Assembly (NCBI GenBank): GCA_947307415.1
Contig: CAMZJA010000001.1
Location: forward strand, 329,288-393,287
Origin: an uncultured Bacteroidales bacterium
GTDB lineage: Bacteria; Bacteroidota; Bacteroidia; Bacteroidales; F082
Reading direction: 5' to 3'
Length of the DNA: 64,000 bases
Part shown: in pieces, positions 60,835-64,000 of the stretch
How positions within the stretch are numbered: the stretch's first letter is position 1
How the letters are laid out: every line of letters starts with the position of its first letter
The notes under the pieces: model-generated
Told to the model about the DNA's origin: nothing
The model's input: the letters and a program-made list of their open reading frames with translations, nothing else
Databases searched by the model: none
Translations under genes and position numbers: made by a program

Positions 60835-63664
60835 CTCGACCTATATTACTCGAGACACTGCCGCCATTGATTATCAGAGAACTACCTGCGCCACTGTATA
60901 TGCCACCACCTCTCGCTGAAGGTTTTTTACTATTATCAGCCTCCTTTAGGCATTTGTTATAATTGACATCAACATTATTCAAAACAAGGTTTCCCCTATT
61001 ATGTATGCCACCGCCATCTCTTTCTGGCAAATAAACATCTTCTTTAGGAATTGTTATATCACCAGGCCAGCTAAAACCACCCATTATGGTTCCCGGACCA
61101 TTAATCGTTAGATTTGCGTTATCACTCACTCTAATTACCTGTCCAAAAACAGTTTTTTCTTTCAAAGCACGGTCGATTGTTTTTCCGTTAAGATTCAACA
61201 CGACATTACCATTAACCTCCAAATAATGGTCGGTTCCCAAAGCTGGTGTAATATTGCTACTCAAAGTAATAATCCTGTCGCCTTTCAAAGCATCCGCCAA
61301 ATACTCTTGAACAATTGCCCACGAGCTGAATGACACGACATTCATGGCTGTAGTCTGCGAACCGCCGTAGTTGCTACCTGCCTTGGCTTCAATCTTTAAA
61401 TAATAATCGCCAGCATCACTTAATGTTATAGCACCGTCAACCTGCACATATTCACCCGCTCCATATTTCTTTTTAATAACATAGTCGGTGCCGCGTGTCA
61501 ATGTTCTGCCGTAATACGTAATAGTAGGGGCTGGTATTGTGATTGTTTCACCCGCCGAATATGTTGTTGTTTCCAAACCTGAAATCTCAGCGTTTGGAAT
61601 GTAGTAATCAGCGCTGTTTATATTATAATGTTTATAAATCTTGTTGGTCAATTCTGCATGCGAAGGGTCTGTGTATGCTTGTTTGCAATTAGTATCATCT
61701 ATATAACCACCATAATTCGTGATATAATAACAGTTAGAATATTCATGATTAGCCTTATTTGCTCTATAAAATGTTCCTGCATTGCTCAAATCTATGGTAC
61801 CAGCCATTGTACAATTGGTAAAATATAATTTACTACCGATGCTATAGCTGACAAATCCACCACATTTCTGAGCATTTGTATTACCATCTTTTTCCAAGCT
61901 GCCAATGAAGATACAATTATTAAACTTAATGCTTCCTTGTTTGTTTTCCGCTACAAAACCAGCTACCGAACAGTCAGAAGAACTTGCAGTAATATCATGA
62001 CATTTAATAACAATATTGCTTGTGCAGTTTATAATATTGTTTACTTTACTTGTTTTGGTATTATAAGCAAATCCAACAAAACCGGCATTGTATTTCTTTG
62101 TGGAATATATCGTTCCATCAACTGTCAGGTTTTTAATTGTCGCTCCATCAATAACACGGAATGGGGCATTCGGGGAATATAAATTTCCCGGATCGTATGC
62201 TGTTGATGATGTTCCAACATTGAAAGTCAGTGTGTGCCAACCCCCATCAAATGTACCGCTAAACCACTTGTCTTCAGTCGGGCCACTGGTCAACACACCA
62301 GCCATCTTATCAGTACTAGCAGAGTTAATATTTAAGACAATTTCGCTCGTCGTCAATATTAGATATTCTCCTGCAAAACTGTGTCCATCGTTCACCGCCT
62401 GAGCAAATTTATTCCAATCGGCCTTATTACGAATCTCATATGGGCAGTCTTCAGTACCCGTGCCGTGATCAAAAATAGTTTCCACAATAGTAAAGCTATC
62501 CGAAGTCACCGAACCACTGCAGTATCCTTTCTTGCCAGTAATTCTCAAAGTGTAGTCTCCCGGAGCTATTGTGCTTACAGTAACAGGGTCGCCACTGCCA
62601 TCAAGCACTTCTGCCGTATAGCATTCGGCATCAAGAACAGCAGGATCATCTCCTGGAAGATTAAATTTCACTTCGTATGTGATACCTCCGCTTTGTGCAT
62701 TGTTTTGGTAATACCTTGTTGCAAGACCTGATATAGCAGCTGTTCCTTCAACATAGTAGTATTCATGGCCGGCAAGACTTATGCTCATTCTGAATTTGCC
62801 ATCATCCGGTATATCGTCGTATGATTCATAGATACAAGTTCCCTGTGTTGAAGAAGAAACTACTGGAGTTTCAAAATATGTATAGTAAAAATTGCTGCTG
62901 TAACCATAACTTCCATTCATAAAATTCTCTGTATGTTCACCGGTTATCGAGCTTTCTTCTTCCGGAGCGAAAATACATTTGTTGAATTTTGTATCTGAAC
63001 CACCTGTTGCACAAAAACCGGCACTATAGTCACCTGCCACTATTTTGCCGTTGTAGGTACAAGAACTCACTTCTAGTTTGGTTGCGTCAACTGCAATTCC
63101 ACCACAGTATGTACCGCCTCCTGTTATATTCACGCTAACAGTCACATTGCTGTTTATCTTTGTTTTGTTACCATAGTTTCCACCGACAACTCCGGCTGCA
63201 TATCCGTTAGTGGCATTAATATTTCCAAGAATAGTCAGGTCATTGGTAATCAATGCTCCATTGGTGCATCTGAAAGGAGCTGTATAATTATCGGCCGATG
63301 AGGTATAGCTGACGATAATAGTTTTTCCATTGCCTTTGAATGTTCCTTTGAAAGGTTTTCTATTGGCTTCCTCAGCGTCCCAAACGCCAACCATAGAGGT
63401 AAGCGCAGATGTACCCTCAAGTATTTCAACTTCTGATGGGATATCAGCTTCAAGTTGGATATATTTTCCGCTATAGTCGTAGCCGCCATTAACTGCCGCA
63501 GCGAAAGCGTCCCAATCGGCAACACTTGTAATCTGGTATGGGTCATTTTCAGTTCCGCTGCCCGAAAGAGCTGCCGGTTCCTGTCCCCACAAATTTGCGG
63601 TTATTAACAATGATAAAACTGCAAAAGTAAATCTTTTAATAAAACTTAACTTATTCATTTTCAT
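60809..63664 (-). CDS. Module 3 large T9SS protein, N-terminal part (ends at frameshift)
   Basis: 951 residues from the ATG at 63664 (MKMNKLSFIKRF). The longer frame reaching 63763 runs through the promoter box and G tract and is rejected. Signal peptide about 1-24 (ends LWGQ). Two repeats of a DUF/GLUG-like kind begin GTENDPYQITSVADWDAFAAAV (about 32) and GTEDCPYEIRNKADWNKFAQAV (about 400). A beta-helix begins near 800 (GGGIHNRGNLVLNNVDVNYN, GGGIYSGAGSSLIINGGSVSSN). It stops at TGA just after GRGGGGGVFL, where a run of seven T is present; six T would continue into the next frame. Likely a surface adhesin. Confidence 0.8.
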   Translation of the reverse strand: MKMNKLSFIKRFTFAVLSLLITANLWGQEPAALSGSGTENDPYQITSVADWDAFAAAVNGGYDYSGKYIQLEADIPSEVEILEGTSALTSMVGVWDAEEANRKPFKGTFKGNGKTIIVSYTSSADNYTAPFRCTNGALITNDLTILGNINATNGYAAGVVGGNYGNKTKINSNVTVSVNITGGGTYCGGIAVDATKLEVSSCTYNGKIVAGDYSAGFCATGGSDTKFNKCIFAPEEESSITGEHTENFMNGSYGYSSNFYYTYFETPVVSSSTQGTCIYESYDDIPDDGKFRMSISLAGHEYYYVEGTAAISGLATRYYQNNAQSGGITYEVKFNLPGDDPAVLDAECYTAEVLDGSGDPVTVSTIAPGDYTLRITGKKGYCSGSVTSDSFTIVETIFDHGTGTEDCPYEIRNKADWNKFAQAVNDGHSFAGEYLILTTSEIVLNINSASTDKMAGVLTSGPTEDKWFSGTFDGGWHTLTFNVGTSSTAYDPGNLYSPNAPFRVIDGATIKNLTVDGTIYSTKKYNAGFVGFAYNTKTSKVNNIINCTSNIVIKCHDITASSSDCSVAGFVAENKQGSIKFNNCIFIGSLEKDGNTNAQKCGGFVSYSIGSKLYFTNCTMAGTIDLSNAGTFYRANKANHEYSNCYYITNYGGYIDDTNCKQAYTDPSHAELTNKIYKHYNINSADYYIPNAEISGLETTTYSAGETITIPAPTITYYGRTLTRGTDYVIKKKYGAGEYVQVDGAITLSDAGDYYLKIEAKAGSNYGGSQTTAMNVVSFSSWAIVQEYLADALKGDRIITLSSNITPALGTDHYLEVNGNVVLNLNGKTIDRALKEKTVFGQVIRVSDNANLTINGPGTIMGGFSWPGDITIPKEDVYLPERDGGGIHNRGNLVLNNVDVNYNKCLKEADNSKKPSARGGGIYSGAGSSLIINGGSVSSNIGRGGGGGVFL
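60813..60819. other. 7-A/T homopolymer at the frameshift site
   Basis: Seven A on the + strand (T on the coding strand). The upstream frame reads GTT TTT TTG TGA; removal of one T gives GTT TTT TGT GAC and opens the downstream frame. Could be a sequencing/assembly error, a slippage switch or a true mutation. Confidence 0.85.
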
Positions 63665-63700
63665 ATTGTTATATATTTTTATAAATCCTAATTTTTGCGA

Positions 63701-63711
63701 CTGCAAAGTTA
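63701..63711 (-). promoter_or_regulatory. -7 box (TAACTTTGCAG) for the module 3 gene
   Basis: Minus-strand TAnnTTTGC, 37 bases before the ATG at 63664. The surrounding 28 bases match the module 2 promoter at 27 positions. Confidence 0.7.
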
Positions 63712-63731
63712 CAAAAAATTTCAATACAGTA

Positions 63732-63740
63732 GGGGGGGGG
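63732..63740. repeat. 9-G tract upstream of the module 3 promoter box
   Basis: Nine G starting 21 bases upstream of the -7 box, about where the -33 element of a Bacteroidota promoter lies. Confidence 0.9.
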
Positions 63741-63828
63741 TATTCGCAAAAAGTTATCAACAATTTTCATTTTGTTTCGCTTCGCGCCACGCTGTCTCAG
63801 GTGCGGTGGCCAGCGCCATACGGCGGTA

Positions 63829-63853
63829 TGTAGGGACGCGACATGTCACGTCA
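63829..63853. repeat. TGTAGGGACG-type near-palindrome
   Basis: TGTAGGGACGCGACATGTCA then CGTCAC; the core GACGCGACATGTCACGTC is nearly self-complementary. Related to the repeat in the phoH tail. The stretch 63741-63902 holds no gene that I can support. Confidence 0.6.
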
Positions 63854-63902
63854 CGGATGGCGCTTGATCTTTTCGCTTCATTTTCCATCAAGGGAAAAGG
63901 AA

Positions 63903-63940
63903 GAAAAACAAAAAAAGGAACCGCATTTATTTGCGGTCCC
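63903..63940 (-). terminator. Rho-independent terminator of the rRNA operon
   Basis: On the minus strand GGGACCGCA / TGCGGTTCC forms a 9-bp stem (one G-U) around AATAAA, followed by a T-rich run. It is about 10 bases after the end of the 5S rRNA. Confidence 0.85.
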
Positions 63941-63949
63941 TTTATGGGT

Positions 63950-64000
63950 TTGGCGACGACCTACTTTCCCACAGACAAGTGCAGTATCATCGGCGCGACG
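63950..64000 (-). rRNA. rrf: 5S ribosomal RNA, 3' portion
   Basis: Minus-strand sequence CGCCGATGATACTGCACTTG and then GTGGGAAAGTAGGTCGTCGC is the conserved 3' half of bacterial 5S rRNA; the gene continues beyond the right edge. It implies a leftward rRNA operon outside the window. Confidence 0.9.

Noticed and set aside
63741-63902. Short gene between the module 3 promoter and the rRNA terminator
   Set aside because: No open frame with a start, promoter or motif; contains only a TGTAGGGACG-type repeat.

Overview
The window comes from a Bacteroidales-type member of the Bacteroidota, probably an uncultured gut or rumen lineage (inference). Three things point there: promoters of the TAnnTTTGC type in front of most transcription units, six proteins with a C-terminal type IX secretion (T9SS) sorting domain plus the T9SS/gliding lipoprotein GldH, and family content typical of the phylum (DUF4837, PSP1, ORF6N, a PurF-like paralogue without its cysteine). 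Methylmalonyl-CoA mutase suggests succinate-propionate metabolism. No plasmid, integrated phage, IS element or CRISPR array was seen. The right edge runs into the 3' end of an rRNA operon (5S).

Layout. 1-4.25 kb: partial DUF4837 gene, a LysM lytic transglycosylase, and a secreted peptidylarginine-deiminase-like enzyme. 4.25-4.56 kb: a heptamer-repeat hairpin, a tRNA-Glu(CUC) candidate and a terminator. 4.57-16.5 kb: one long leftward operon, lysS - gingipain-family C25 protease - holB - lnt - dus - 5'-nucleotidase - glycosyltransferase 9 - MBL hydrolase, with overlapping or closely spaced genes. 16.6-29.1 kb: sfp-type transferase, recG, polysaccharide deacetylase, gpmA-phosphatase-tatD-tcdA, then a leftward mutA-mutB-rnhA-zinc-ribbon operon and an ORF6N gene. 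29.2-41.3 kb: surface-protein region with two modules of a large T9SS protein plus a small PLGxG protein, an EamA transporter, a CobW GTPase and an adhesin-domain protein. 41.5-58.2 kb: mostly housekeeping (MATE, PSP1-gldH-PBP1A, obg, PAP2, rocD, yicC, nadD, alkD-like, purC, phoH, SAM hydrolase, PurF-like). 58.3-63.7 kb: a third surface module, whose large gene is split by a one-base shift. 63.9-64 kb: rRNA terminator and 5S rRNA.

The most interesting signal is a three-copy module: a large T9SS cargo protein ending in a shared C-terminal region of about 400 residues, followed on the same strand by an 80-90 residue protein with a signal peptide, an early DGFF motif and a C-terminal PLG[S/G]GL...LGAGYA + K/R tail that looks like a processing/anchoring signal. 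Two of the three modules carry 9-base G/C tracts at the promoter, leader or signal-peptide codons, and one large gene is interrupted at a 7-T tract. Together these suggest a phase-variable surface system.

Three families of dispersed repeats mark intergenic regions and in several places run into coding sequence: tandem heptamer hairpins (TCTAAGG/TCTAAAG), GTCATTTCGAG...-type palindromes, and TGTAGRGACG-type palindromes. They encode parts of lnt, tatD, a deacetylase, and the tails of phoH, the EamA transporter and the MATE transporter.
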